Source: JAFKKS01 sp039808325
Lineage (GTDB): Bacteria > Pseudomonadota > Alphaproteobacteria > Rhizobiales > Xanthobacteraceae
Length of the DNA: 15,922 bases
Assembly: GCA_039808325.1 (NCBI GenBank)
Contig: JBDHSU010000095.1
Location: 1 to 15,922 of the forward strand
Reading direction: 5' to 3'
Positions 7,590 to 14,615 of the stretch are shown piece by piece. The notes under the pieces are model-generated. The model made no database searches. It saw only the letters and a list, made by a program, of their open reading frames with translations, and was not told where the DNA came from. A program made the position numbers and the translations under genes. How positions within the stretch are numbered: position 1 is the stretch's first letter; the number at the start of each line of letters is the position of its first letter.

Positions 7590-8519
7590 TCACGAAAGCC
7601 GCGTGCCTTTTTCGAGGCCGATGGATTTTGCCCACTCGCCGGCGTCGATCTTCTTGCCGTCCGCGGGCTGCACGCGCGTGACCTTGAAGCGACCGTCCGC
7701 GCAGACGACGGTGATGCCGTCCGGCTCGACCGCGACGACCTCGCCGAGCTTGCCGCCGATCCCCTTCGGGTCGCGCGCCGGAATAGGCTTCGCGTCGAAG
7801 ATCTTCAGCGCCGCGCCGTTATGCGTCGTCCACGCGCCCGGCGCCGGATTGCAACCGCGCACGAGGCGGTCGATCTGCTCCCACGGCTTGCCCCAATCGA
7901 TCTTCGCGTTACCGGTAAGGCAGCGGCCCTCATAGGTCGCCTTCGCCTCGTCCTGCTTGATGCGCGGCGCCTTGCCGGCCTTCACCAGGTCGACGGATTC
8001 GAGCATCGCCTCGACGCCCATCGGAAACAGCCGGTCGAAATAGACGGTGCCGAGCGTGTCGGTGTCCGAGATCGGCGTCTTCTTCTGGATGAGAACGTCG
8101 CCGGTATCGAGCCCGTTGTCCGGCCAGAAGATCGAGAGGCCCGTCTCCTTCTCGCCCTTGATGATCGGCCAGTTGATCGCGCTCGCGCCGCGATAGGCGG
8201 GCAGGAGCGACGGATGGTACTGGATCGACCCATGCGTCGGGATGTTGAGGAATTCCTCCGGCACGAACAGCGTGACGAAAGCCATCACCTGCAGGTCGGG
8301 CTTGAGCGCCCTGAACGCCTCCCAGACCGCCGGGTCCTTGTAGGAGGAGGGTTGATAGACCGGAAGCTTCGCGGCGAGCGCGGCCTCCTTCAGCGGATCG
8401 GCCTTGGCTCCCTCCTTCTCCGGCGCCACGTAGACGGCGATCACCTCGTCGCCGCGCTTGAGCAGCGCCTCGAGCACAGCCTTGCCGAAGGCTTGCTGGC
8501 CGTGAACCACAATACGCAT
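7590..8519 (-). CDS. formyltransferase/10-formyl-THF hydrolase-fold protein (Fmt/ALDH1L1 N-domain type)
   Basis: A 309-residue protein with an N-terminal formyltransferase fold and a C-terminal Fmt-like domain (KIDWGKPWEQIDRLVRG, then NPAPGAWT). The core IQYHPSLLPAYRGASAINWP and the segment SIFWPDNGLDTGDVLIQKK are closer to the hydrolase domain of 10-formyl-THF dehydrogenase (ALDH1L1) than to Met-tRNA formyltransferase. His102 and Asp138 correspond to the catalytic His and Asp of the fold. The position of the usual Asn is Gln100, whereas ALDH1L1 has Ile there as I recall. No aldehyde dehydrogenase domain follows. The ribosome binding site GGAGAG lies 6 nt before the ATG. Its place between frc and fhs suggests work on formyl-THF, either releasing formate and THF or moving the formyl group to or from another carrier. 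Automatic annotation may call it fmt, but a housekeeping Met-tRNA role looks unlikely here. Confidence 0.88.
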   Translation of the reverse strand: MRIVVHGQQAFGKAVLEALLKRGDEVIAVYVAPEKEGAKADPLKEAALAAKLPVYQPSSYKDPAVWEAFRALKPDLQVMAFVTLFVPEEFLNIPTHGSIQYHPSLLPAYRGASAINWPIIKGEKETGLSIFWPDNGLDTGDVLIQKKTPISDTDTLGTVYFDRLFPMGVEAMLESVDLVKAGKAPRIKQDEAKATYEGRCLTGNAKIDWGKPWEQIDRLVRGCNPAPGAWTTHNGAALKIFDAKPIPARDPKGIGGKLGEVVAVEPDGITVVCADGRFKVTRVQPADGKKIDAGEWAKSIGLEKGTRLS

Positions 8520-8543
8520 TCGTTTCTCTCCAAGACCGTTTCT

Positions 8544-8647
8544 GTCATGCCCGCGGAGGCGGGCATCCAGTAATCACCGACGATCGATGCGGCACTGAGC
8601 CATTCGCCGGCCGGTGGCTACTGGATCCCCGCTTTCGCGGGGACGAC
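8544..8647. repeat. dispersed palindromic repeat, copy B (formyltransferase / frc gap)
   Basis: A compound palindrome that starts GTCATGCCCGCGGAGGCGGG and ends ATCCCCGCTTTCGCGGGGAC. It contains three nested pairings. CCCGC...GCGGG lies near the left end, CCCCGC-TTTC-GCGGGG (8627-8642) at the right end, and ATCCAGTA pairs with TACTGGAT across the middle. It is the better-preserved relative of the copy at 7485-7562, and together the two bracket the formyltransferase gene. It occupies most of the 158-bp gap, so any promoter for the downstream genes would have to share this space. Confidence 0.8.
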
Positions 8648-8677
8648 CCTCCGTTTCGTTGATCGGCAGCAGCTAAA

Positions 8678-10249
8678 TTAAGCTGCCGCCTTCTTCTCCG
8701 GCGGCGTCACCGCGCCGGAAGTCTTGATCTCCGCGATCTCGCGCGCCGTGTAGCCGAGCACCTTGGTCAGGATTTCGTCGGTGTGCTCGCCAAGCAGCGG
8801 TGAGCGCTTCACCTCCGAGATCGAGTCGGACAATTTGATCGGGTTTCCAACACTGAGATATGTGCCGCGCTTGGGGTGCGGGACCTCGACGACGGTGCCG
8901 GTCTGGCGAAGCGACTCGTCCTCCGAAATCTCCTTCATTGAAAGAATCGGACCGACCGGAATGTCCGCGGCGTTGCAGGTTTGCATGACCTCGAACTTGG
9001 TCTTGGTCTTGGTCCATTCCTCGATGCGCGCGAAAATCGCCATCAGTTTCGGCAAGCGTGCCGGCGGCGTGGCGTATTCCGGGTCCGTCTTCCAGCCCGG
9101 CTCGCCGATGATGTCGCAAATCGCGCCCCAGACCGGCGCTTGCGTGATGAAGTACACGTAGGCGTTCGGATCGTCCTCCCAGCCCTTGCACTTGAGAATC
9201 CAGCCAGGCTGTCCGCCGCCGGAATCGTTGCCGGCGCGCGGCGTCGCGTCGCCGAATGGGATACCCTCGCCGTACTGGCTGTATTCCTTCAGCGGGCCCG
9301 CCTTGAGCCGCTGCTGATCGCGCAGCTTGACGCGGCAAAGGTTGAGCACCCCGTCCTGCATCGCGACGTTGACCTTTTGCCCGCGACCGGTGCGCGTGCG
9401 CTGGAACAGCGCCGTGACGATGCCGAGCGCAAGATGCAGTCCGGTGCCGGAATCGCCGATCTGCGCGCCGGTGACGAGCGGCGGCCCATCGCGGAAGCCG
9501 GTCGTCGAAGCCGCGCCGCCGGTGCATTGCGCGACGTTCTCGTAGACCTTGCAATCCTCATACGGACCAGGGCCGAAACCCTTGATGGATGCGACGATCA
9601 TACGCGGATTGACCTTATGGATGTGCTCCCAGGTCAGCCCCATACGGTCGAGCGCGCCGGGCGCGAAGTTTTCGACGAGCACGTCGCATTCCTCGATCAA
9701 GCGATCGAGGATCTCCTTGCCCTTCTGATTCTTCGAATCGATCGTGATCGAGCGCTTGTTGTGGTTGAGCATCGTGAAGTAGAGGCTGTCCGCCCCGGGC
9801 ACGTCGACGAGCTGCCCGCGCGTGATATCGCCCGCGCCCGGCCGTTCCACCTTGATGACGTCGGCGCCGAACCACGCCAGGAGCTGAGTGCAGGTCGGGC
9901 CCGACTGCACATGTGTGAAATCGAGAATGCGCACGCCGTCGAGCGCCTTGCCGTCCCGCCCGTAGGGCTTGCGCGATATCGCAGCCGCCGCGCGCGCCTT
10001 TGCTTTTTTCGGCGCGGCGCTACGGACCGCCGTCTTCACAGCCTTCCTCACGTGGCGCGAGGCGCGCTTGCCCGCGGCGACCAGGCTCTTCTTCTTGGCG
10101 ACCGCCTTTTTCGGAGCGCGCGCGCTTTTCGACGCCGCCTTCGTCGTCCGCTTCGGCTTTCGCACGGGAGCAAGCGTCTTGGCGCGCCTCGCCGCGGCGG
10201 CCTTGCCTTTGACCCGCTTCGCGGCACGCGGTTTCGTCGTCTTGGCCAT
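8678..10249 (-). CDS. frc: formyl-CoA:oxalate CoA-transferase with a basic H1-like N-terminal tail
   Basis: Moves CoA from formyl-CoA to oxalate, giving oxalyl-CoA for Oxc and releasing formate; a class III (CaiB/BaiF) CoA-transferase. From about residue 100 the protein follows Oxalobacter formigenes Frc closely (LDGVRILDFTHVQSGP, VYENVAQCTGGAA, MQDGVLNLCRVKLRDQQRL, GGGQPGWILKCKGWE, SPLLGEHTDE). Asp266 in AQIGDSGTG aligns with catalytic Asp169, an offset of 97. The family is normally about 416-428 residues and this one has 523. The extra N terminus holds about 22 Lys and 13 Arg with no acidic residue before Asp99, rich in Ala and resembling a histone H1-like tail. There is no Met between residue 1 and the catalytic domain, and AGGAG sits 7 nt before the ATG at 10249, so the tail is probably translated. 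The gene follows oxc by 16 nt. Confidence 0.95.
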   Translation of the reverse strand: MAKTTKPRAAKRVKGKAAAARRAKTLAPVRKPKRTTKAASKSARAPKKAVAKKKSLVAAGKRASRHVRKAVKTAVRSAAPKKAKARAAAAISRKPYGRDGKALDGVRILDFTHVQSGPTCTQLLAWFGADVIKVERPGAGDITRGQLVDVPGADSLYFTMLNHNKRSITIDSKNQKGKEILDRLIEECDVLVENFAPGALDRMGLTWEHIHKVNPRMIVASIKGFGPGPYEDCKVYENVAQCTGGAASTTGFRDGPPLVTGAQIGDSGTGLHLALGIVTALFQRTRTGRGQKVNVAMQDGVLNLCRVKLRDQQRLKAGPLKEYSQYGEGIPFGDATPRAGNDSGGGQPGWILKCKGWEDDPNAYVYFITQAPVWGAICDIIGEPGWKTDPEYATPPARLPKLMAIFARIEEWTKTKTKFEVMQTCNAADIPVGPILSMKEISEDESLRQTGTVVEVPHPKRGTYLSVGNPIKLSDSISEVKRSPLLGEHTDEILTKVLGYTAREIAEIKTSGAVTPPEKKAAA

Positions 10250-10256
10250 CCGTTTT

Positions 10257-10261
10257 CTCCT
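10257..10261 (-). promoter_or_regulatory. Shine-Dalgarno AGGAG for the tailed frc start
   Basis: AGGAG on the minus strand, 7 nt upstream of the ATG at 10249. It matters because it supports initiation ahead of the basic tail rather than at the conserved Frc domain. Only GTG codons inside the tail offer alternatives, and I saw no comparable site before them. Confidence 0.75.
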
Positions 10262-10265
10262 GAAC

Positions 10266-12011
10266 TTACTTTTTCTTCAATTTGCTTTGCGGGTTGAGAT
10301 TGCCGATGCGGCCGCTCTCGCTGCCCGCCGCCGGGTCGATCACCGCGTTGATGAGCGTGGGCTTGCCGGAATCCATCGCCGCATTGACGGCGCGCTTGAG
10401 CTCGTCGGGGGACGTCGCATTCATGCCGACGCCGCCGAACGCTTCCATCATCTTGTCGTAGCGCGAGCCCTTGACGAACATCGTTACCGCCGGGTCGTCG
10501 CCGCCAGTGTTGACGTCGGTGCCGCGATAGATGCCGTCGTTGTTGAAGACGACGATGCAGACCGGCAGCTTGTAGCGGCAGATCGTTTCGATCTCCATGC
10601 CGGAGAATCCGAACGCCGAATCGCCCTCGACCGCCAGCACCGGCTTGCCGGTCTCGATGGCCGCGCCGATGGCGTAGCCCATGCCGATGCCCATCACGCC
10701 CCAGGTGCCGACGTCGAGACGCTTGCGCGGCTGGTAGACATCGATGATGCCGCGCGCGAGATCGAGCGTGTTGGCGCCCTCGTTGACGAGGATGGCGTCC
10801 GGCCGTTCCTTGACAACGGTGCGCAGCACCCCGAGCGCGCCGTGATAGTCCATCGGCGCATTGTTGTTCATGAGCCGCGGCGCCATCTTGGCGACGTTCT
10901 CCTCACGCTTCTTCCCGACCGCCGCCATCCAATCGGCCGGGGCTACCGCCCACTTGCCGCCCATCGCGTCGAGCATGGCCGCGACGCAGGAGCCGATGTC
11001 GCCCACGACGGGCGCGACGATCTCGACGTTCGAGTCCATCTCCCGCGGCTCGATGTCGATCTGGATGAACTTCTTGCGTCCTTCGCCCCAAGTCTTGCCC
11101 TTGCCGTGCGAGAGCAGCCAGTTGAGCCGCGCACCGATCAGCAGCACGACATCGCTCTCTTTGAGCACGGTCGAGCGGGCCGCGCCGGCGCACTGCGGAT
11201 GCGTGTCCGGCAGGAGGCCCTTGCCCATGCTCATCGGCAGGAACGGCGCGCCGCTCTTTTCAACGAACGAGCGGATCGCGTCATCCGCCTGCGCGTAAGC
11301 CGCGCCCTTGCCGAGAATGATCAGCGGCTTCTTCGCGGATTTCAGCACGTCGAGGGCGCGCTTGACGGCGTCGGGTGCCGGAATCTGCGCGGGCGCTGCG
11401 TCGATCACCTTCACCAGCGACGCCCTGCCGGCCTCGGCATCCATCACCTGCCCGAACAGCTTGGCGGGCAGATCGAGATAGACACCGCCCGGACGGCCGG
11501 AGACGGCGGCGCGAATCGCGCGGGCGAGACCGATGCCGATATCCTGCGCGTGCAGCACGCGGAACGCGGCCTTGCACAGCGGCTTGGCGATGGCGAGTTG
11601 ATCCATCTCCTCGTAGTCGCCCTGCTGCAAGTCGACGATCTCCCGCTCCGACGAGCCGGAGATCTGGATCATCGGAAAGCAGTTGGTCGTCGCGTGCGCG
11701 AGCGCGGTGAGGCCGTTGAGGAAACCAGGCGCCGACACGGTCAGGCAGACGCCGGGCTTCTTGGTGAGAAAACCGGCGATCGAGGCCGCGTAGCCGGCGC
11801 TCTGCTCGTGGCGGAACGAGAGCACGCGAATGCCCGCAGCTTGCGCCATACGCCCGAAATCGGTGATCGGAATGCCCGGCACGCCATAGATGGTCGTGAG
11901 GCCGTTGAGCTTCAGCGCATCGATGATGAGATTGAAACCGTCGGTCAGCTCACGCTCGTCTTCGGTTGCGGTTGTCGGTTCGGCTTTCGTCTTCACTGCT
12001 GTTTCGGCCAT
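10266..12011 (-). CDS. oxc: oxalyl-CoA decarboxylase (ThDP-dependent)
   Basis: Decarboxylates oxalyl-CoA to formyl-CoA and CO2, using thiamine diphosphate and Mg2+, in the cytoplasm. The 581 residues compare with 568 for the Oxalobacter enzyme. With a 13-residue offset, the key Oxalobacter residues are all present: Glu69 (Glu56, cofactor activation) in FRHEQSAGYAA, Tyr133 (Tyr120) in GDYEEMDQ, and Ser566 and Arg568 (Ser553, Arg555) in ESGRIGNLNP. The Mg/ThDP motif runs from GDSAFGFSGMEIETICRY to FNNDGIYRG, where Tyr495 is the likely counterpart of Tyr483. The frame stays open upstream to 12209, but that stretch translates the intergenic repeat. The ATG at 12011 has AGGAG 8 nt before it and gives the right length. 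This is the lead gene of the oxc-frc pair, 157 nt after the GntR stop. Confidence 0.97.
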   Translation of the reverse strand: MAETAVKTKAEPTTATEDERELTDGFNLIIDALKLNGLTTIYGVPGIPITDFGRMAQAAGIRVLSFRHEQSAGYAASIAGFLTKKPGVCLTVSAPGFLNGLTALAHATTNCFPMIQISGSSEREIVDLQQGDYEEMDQLAIAKPLCKAAFRVLHAQDIGIGLARAIRAAVSGRPGGVYLDLPAKLFGQVMDAEAGRASLVKVIDAAPAQIPAPDAVKRALDVLKSAKKPLIILGKGAAYAQADDAIRSFVEKSGAPFLPMSMGKGLLPDTHPQCAGAARSTVLKESDVVLLIGARLNWLLSHGKGKTWGEGRKKFIQIDIEPREMDSNVEIVAPVVGDIGSCVAAMLDAMGGKWAVAPADWMAAVGKKREENVAKMAPRLMNNNAPMDYHGALGVLRTVVKERPDAILVNEGANTLDLARGIIDVYQPRKRLDVGTWGVMGIGMGYAIGAAIETGKPVLAVEGDSAFGFSGMEIETICRYKLPVCIVVFNNDGIYRGTDVNTGGDDPAVTMFVKGSRYDKMMEAFGGVGMNATSPDELKRAVNAAMDSGKPTLINAVIDPAAGSESGRIGNLNPQSKLKKK

Positions 12012-12019
12012 CGTTCTTA

Positions 12020-12024
12020 CTCCT
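12020..12024 (-). promoter_or_regulatory. Shine-Dalgarno AGGAG that fixes the oxc start
   Basis: AGGAG on the minus strand, 8 nt before the ATG at 12011. It rejects the 66-residue upstream extension of the open frame, which runs through repeat sequence. Confidence 0.75.
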
Positions 12025-12050
12025 GAATTCGTGGTTCGGGCACTTCGCTC

Positions 12051-12147
12051 CATCACCCTGAGGTGCGAACGAAGCGAGCCTCGAAGGGCGACGGCCCGGA
12101 CGCCTCCTGCGAGGCCCACGCTTCGCGCGGGCGCCTCAGGATGACGG
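12051..12147. repeat. dispersed palindromic repeat in the oxc leader
   Basis: The ends are CATCACCCTGAGG (12051-12063) and CCTCAGGATGACG (12134-12146), inverted with one mismatch over most of their length. The inside is GC-rich and partly self-complementary (GAGCCTCGAAGGGCGACGG). 'CCTGAGG...CCTCAGGATGACGG' elements are a common interspersed repeat in Bradyrhizobium-like genomes, from memory. It fills most of the gap between the GntR stop and the oxc ribosome binding site and is a different family from the copies near fhs and frc. Confidence 0.75.
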
Positions 12148-12168
12148 AGAGAGGCGACGCCACTGCAT

Positions 12169-12885
12169 TCACTCCAAATAGTCCGCGTATTTCTCGACGT
12201 GCCGGGCAAGGCCGAGCGCGTGTTCGCGCACCAGCGTCTCGGCGCGCGCCGTGTCGCGCGCCTCCAGCGCCTCGATGATGTTCAGGTGATCGTGGATCGA
12301 ACGATTGGCGCGATCCTGCTCGCCGATCGTCTTGCGGCGGATCATGCGCATGTGCGTGAACAGGTTTTCCGCGAGATCGGTGAGCACCTGGTTCTTGCTC
12401 ATCCGGATGATCGTCTGGTGGAACTCGATGTTCACTTCGGAATATTCGTCGAGCCTCGCGTGCAGCGTGCCGTCCTCGAACTTCGTGAACATCGCGCGCA
12501 GCGTCGCGATTTCGTCGGGATCGGCGTTCTGCGTGATCAGCCGCGCCGCCATGCTTTCCAGCGCCGCCCAGGCGGTGATCAGCTCGATGACGTCGCGCTT
12601 CTTCTTCTTGACGACATAGACGCCGCGCCGCGGCACCGAACGCACGAAGCCTTCGCGCTCAAGCTGCGCCATCGCTTCGCGCACCGGCGTGCGGCTCACG
12701 CCGAGATCGCTGGCGAGCTGGCGCTCGTCGAGGCGGACCTCGTGGTCCTGGTTGTAGATATTGAGAGAAACGATCACTTCCTTCAGCGCCGCATAGGCGC
12801 GGTCCGCGAACGTCGACGTATCCTCGAGCGGGCTTAACGCCACCCGCCCGGGCTTGCCGCCTTCCGTCCGCGAAACCGCGTTCAA
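12169..12885 (-). CDS. GntR-family transcriptional regulator, FCD (FadR) subfamily
   Basis: A 238-residue DNA-binding regulator. The winged helix-turn-helix covers about residues 25-92 (RLDERQLASDLGVSRTPVRE, then AMAQLEREGF and the RRGVYV wing). The all-helical FCD ligand domain covers about 98-225. His156 (in NIEFH), His178, His198 or His200, and His222 are placed like FCD metal and ligand-binding residues. Such proteins usually bind a small carboxylate, or its CoA ester, and release or change DNA binding. The first codon is TTG, supported by GGGAGA 6 nt upstream; there is no ATG or GTG at a sensible place. It lies between the transporter and oxc, so oxalate, oxalyl-CoA or formyl-CoA are reasonable effector candidates. 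That is inference from context. Confidence 0.9.
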   Translation of the reverse strand: MNAVSRTEGGKPGRVALSPLEDTSTFADRAYAALKEVIVSLNIYNQDHEVRLDERQLASDLGVSRTPVREAMAQLEREGFVRSVPRRGVYVVKKKKRDVIELITAWAALESMAARLITQNADPDEIATLRAMFTKFEDGTLHARLDEYSEVNIEFHQTIIRMSKNQVLTDLAENLFTHMRMIRRKTIGEQDRANRSIHDHLNIIEALEARDTARAETLVREHALGLARHVEKYADYLE

Positions 12886-12891
12886 AACGCT

Positions 12892-12897
12892 TCTCCC
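12892..12897 (-). promoter_or_regulatory. Shine-Dalgarno GGGAGA for a TTG start of the GntR gene
   Basis: GGGAGA lies 6 nt before the TTG at 12885. An ATG just upstream (ATGGCGGGAGAAGCG...) is out of frame and stops after six codons, ending at the TTG itself (TTTTGA), so it may encode a tiny overlapping leader or simply be chance. Confidence 0.6.
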
Positions 12898-12921
12898 GCC
12901 ATCTTGCGTTTAGAAGGCACC

Positions 12922-12948
12922 GGAATTTCCCGTGGTATACATAATTCC
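12922..12948. promoter_or_regulatory. candidate operator for the GntR/FCD regulator
   Basis: An inverted repeat GGAATT (12922-12927) / AATTCC (12943-12948) encloses the palindrome GTATAC (12935-12940) within TGGTATACAT. FCD-type GntR proteins often bind short dyads with a GT...AC core such as TNGTATACNA. The site lies directly upstream of the regulator and overlaps the predicted promoter, as expected for autoregulation. The AT-rich character stands out from the surrounding GC-rich sequence. Identity as an operator is inferred. Confidence 0.5.
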
Positions 12949-12969
12949 AATTTAAGCGTCCAGACTCAA
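12941..12969 (-). promoter_or_regulatory. possible sigma-70-type promoter for the GntR gene (and oxc-frc)
   Basis: TTGAGT (12964-12969) and AATTAT (12941-12946) are separated by 17 nt, each matching four of six consensus positions. It sits between the tctA stop and the GntR gene, with the candidate operator overlapping the -10 side. A transcript starting here could continue into oxc-frc. The motifs are weak and could occur by chance. Confidence 0.35.
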
Positions 12970-12971
12970 AG

Positions 12972-14480
12972 TCACGCTGTGACGGTTTGTCCCCGCACCC
13001 GAGACCACACCAATTGGATCAGCGGCCACAGGAGCGCGACGAGGCCGAGCCCCATGATGGTTCCGACGAGACCGTTGTCCCAGAAGATCGACAGACCGCC
13101 CTGAGAGGCGAGCAGCGACTGGCGGAAAGACTCCTCCGCCTTGTCGCCGAGCACGATCGCCAGCACCAGCGGGGCGAGAGGATAATTGCACTTCTTCAGG
13201 AAGTAGCCCATCACGCCGAACACCAGCATCATGAAAACGTCGAAGGTGTTGTTGTGCACGGTGTAGGCGCCGATCGCGCAGAACATCAGGATGATCGGCG
13301 CGATGATGCTGAAGGGCACGCGCAGGATCGCCGCGAACAGCGGCACGCAGGTGAGCACCACGATCAGTCCGGCGATATTGCCGAGATACATCGACGCGAT
13401 CAGGCCCCAGACGAATTCCTTTTGCTCAACGAACAGCATCGGCCCGGGCTGCAACCCCCAGATCAATAGGCCGCCGAGAAGAACCGCGGCCGTCGGCGAG
13501 CCTGGAACGCCAAGCGAGAGCATCGGCAACAGCGCCGAGGTGCCGGCGGCATGCGCGGCCGTCTCCGGCGCGATCACGCCCTCGATCTCCCCCTCGCCGA
13601 AGCGGCTGCCGGACTTCGACATGCGTTTGGCGACGCCGTAGCTCATGAACGAGGCCGGCGTCGCTCCCGCCGGCGTCACGCCCATCCAGCAGCCGATGAC
13701 GCAGGAGCGCAGCGACGTCACCCAGTAGCGCGGCAATTCCGCCCAGGTTTGCAACACCACGCGCAAATTCATCTTCGCGTCGCGGCCGCGGAAATTCAGT
13801 CCCTCCTCCATCGTCAGGAGGATTTCGCCGATGCCGAACAAACCGATGACCGCGATGAGGAAGTCGAAGCCGTTAAGCAGCGATTCCGCTCCGAATGTGA
13901 GCCGCAATTGCCCCGTCATCTGATCGAGACCCACCGCACCGAGGGCAAAGCCGATCATCATCGAGGCGATGGTCTTGAACGCCGGCTCCTTGCTCATGCC
14001 GACGAAACTGCAGAAAGCGAGAAAGTAAACGCTGAACTTCTCCGCCGGCCCGAAGCGTAGCGCGAACGCGGCGACGAGCGGAGCCACGAGCGTGATCATG
14101 ATCACCGCGAACAGCGCACCGACGAAGGACGAGGTGAACGCGGCCGTGAGCGCTTCGCCGGCCTTGCCCTTCTGCGCCATCGGATAGCCGTCGAACGTCG
14201 TCGCCACCGACCACGGTTCGCCCGGTATATTGAAGAGGACCGAAGTGATTGCGCCGCCGAACAACGCACCCCAGTAGATGCAGGACAGCATGATGATCGC
14301 GGATGTCGGCGACATCGAGAACGTGAGCGGCAGCAGGATCGCCACGCCGTTGGCGCCGCCGAGGCCAGGCAAAACGCCGATGATGACGCCGAGCAGAATG
14401 CCGATGAACATCAGCATGACGTTGTAGGGCTGCAAAACGACGGCGAAGCCGTTGAAAAGATCGACGATGGATTCGAGCAT
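12972..14480 (-). CDS. tctA: tripartite tricarboxylate transporter, large membrane subunit TctA
   Basis: The main membrane channel of a TTT-family, ion-gradient-driven, binding-protein-dependent carboxylate uptake system in the inner membrane. The 502 residues are almost entirely hydrophobic helices, about ten to twelve. Family signatures are VLPGLGGANGVAILLP (36-51) and GAITSVLFNIPGEPW with FDGYPMAQKGKAGEA (76-110). The second-half motif is APETAAHAAGTSALLPMLSLGVPGSPTAAVLLGGLL (written here as the run from APETAAHAAG to LGVPG). There the usual ANNA of TctA is AHAA, a variant seen in a subgroup of these proteins as I recall. The start at 14480 lacks a good ribosome binding site. The gene is preceded by tctB and tctC on the same strand. 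The substrate is not readable from TctA; oxalate or another carboxylate is suggested by the neighbours. Confidence 0.95.
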   Translation of the reverse strand: MLESIVDLFNGFAVVLQPYNVMLMFIGILLGVIIGVLPGLGGANGVAILLPLTFSMSPTSAIIMLSCIYWGALFGGAITSVLFNIPGEPWSVATTFDGYPMAQKGKAGEALTAAFTSSFVGALFAVIMITLVAPLVAAFALRFGPAEKFSVYFLAFCSFVGMSKEPAFKTIASMMIGFALGAVGLDQMTGQLRLTFGAESLLNGFDFLIAVIGLFGIGEILLTMEEGLNFRGRDAKMNLRVVLQTWAELPRYWVTSLRSCVIGCWMGVTPAGATPASFMSYGVAKRMSKSGSRFGEGEIEGVIAPETAAHAAGTSALLPMLSLGVPGSPTAAVLLGGLLIWGLQPGPMLFVEQKEFVWGLIASMYLGNIAGLIVVLTCVPLFAAILRVPFSIIAPIILMFCAIGAYTVHNNTFDVFMMLVFGVMGYFLKKCNYPLAPLVLAIVLGDKAEESFRQSLLASQGGLSIFWDNGLVGTIMGLGLVALLWPLIQLVWSRVRGQTVTA

Positions 14481-14551
14481 TTGCGTTGCACGACCGGCTG
14501 TTTACGGCGCCGGTTCCTCCCCTGCGGATTTAGACTAGCCCGGTTGTCGCC

Positions 14552-14608
14552 AAAGCATGATCCCGAAAGGTGTGAAGCGGTTTTCGGAGAAGATCATGCG
14601 CAATCAAA
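14552..14608. repeat. dispersed palindromic repeat in the tctB-tctA gap
   Basis: GCATGATC (14555-14562) and GATCATGC (14592-14599) form the ends, with CCGAAA (14563-14568) pairing to TTTCGG (14582-14587) inside. The pattern 'aaagcatgatcccgaaa...ttttcgg...gatcatgc...caatcaaa' matches a short interspersed repeat I recall from many Hyphomicrobiales genomes. It lies between tctB and tctA on the probable transcript, so it would be present in the mRNA as a hairpin. Confidence 0.75.
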
Positions 14609-14615
14609 GACTGAG

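Noticed and set aside
7590..8519. Assignment as housekeeping Met-tRNA formyltransferase
   Set aside because: No def gene adjoins it, the Asn of the N-x-H motif is missing, and the core motifs favour the ALDH1L1 hydrolase type; kept open only as a lesser alternative.
7485..8647. Repeats near fhs and frc as CRISPR or insertion-sequence ends
   Set aside because: Only two copies, unequal middles, no regular spacers, no transposase and no target-site duplications seen; internal palindromes fit a dispersed REP-like element.
9953..10249. The frc tail as a separate small histone-like gene fused by a frameshift
   Set aside because: There is no stop or frame change between tail and enzyme, and no second start with a ribosome site, so it is one continuous gene as written.
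9969..12026. 685-codon plus-strand open frame antisense to frc and oxc
   Set aside because: Same reasoning: low-complexity Arg/Ala/Asp/His composition, spans the oxc-frc junction, no family match, and no ribosome site considered convincing.
12012..12209. N-terminal extension of oxc by 66 codons, overlapping the end of the GntR gene
   Set aside because: The extra codons translate the intergenic repeat, while the ATG at 12011 has AGGAG at good spacing and gives the family length.
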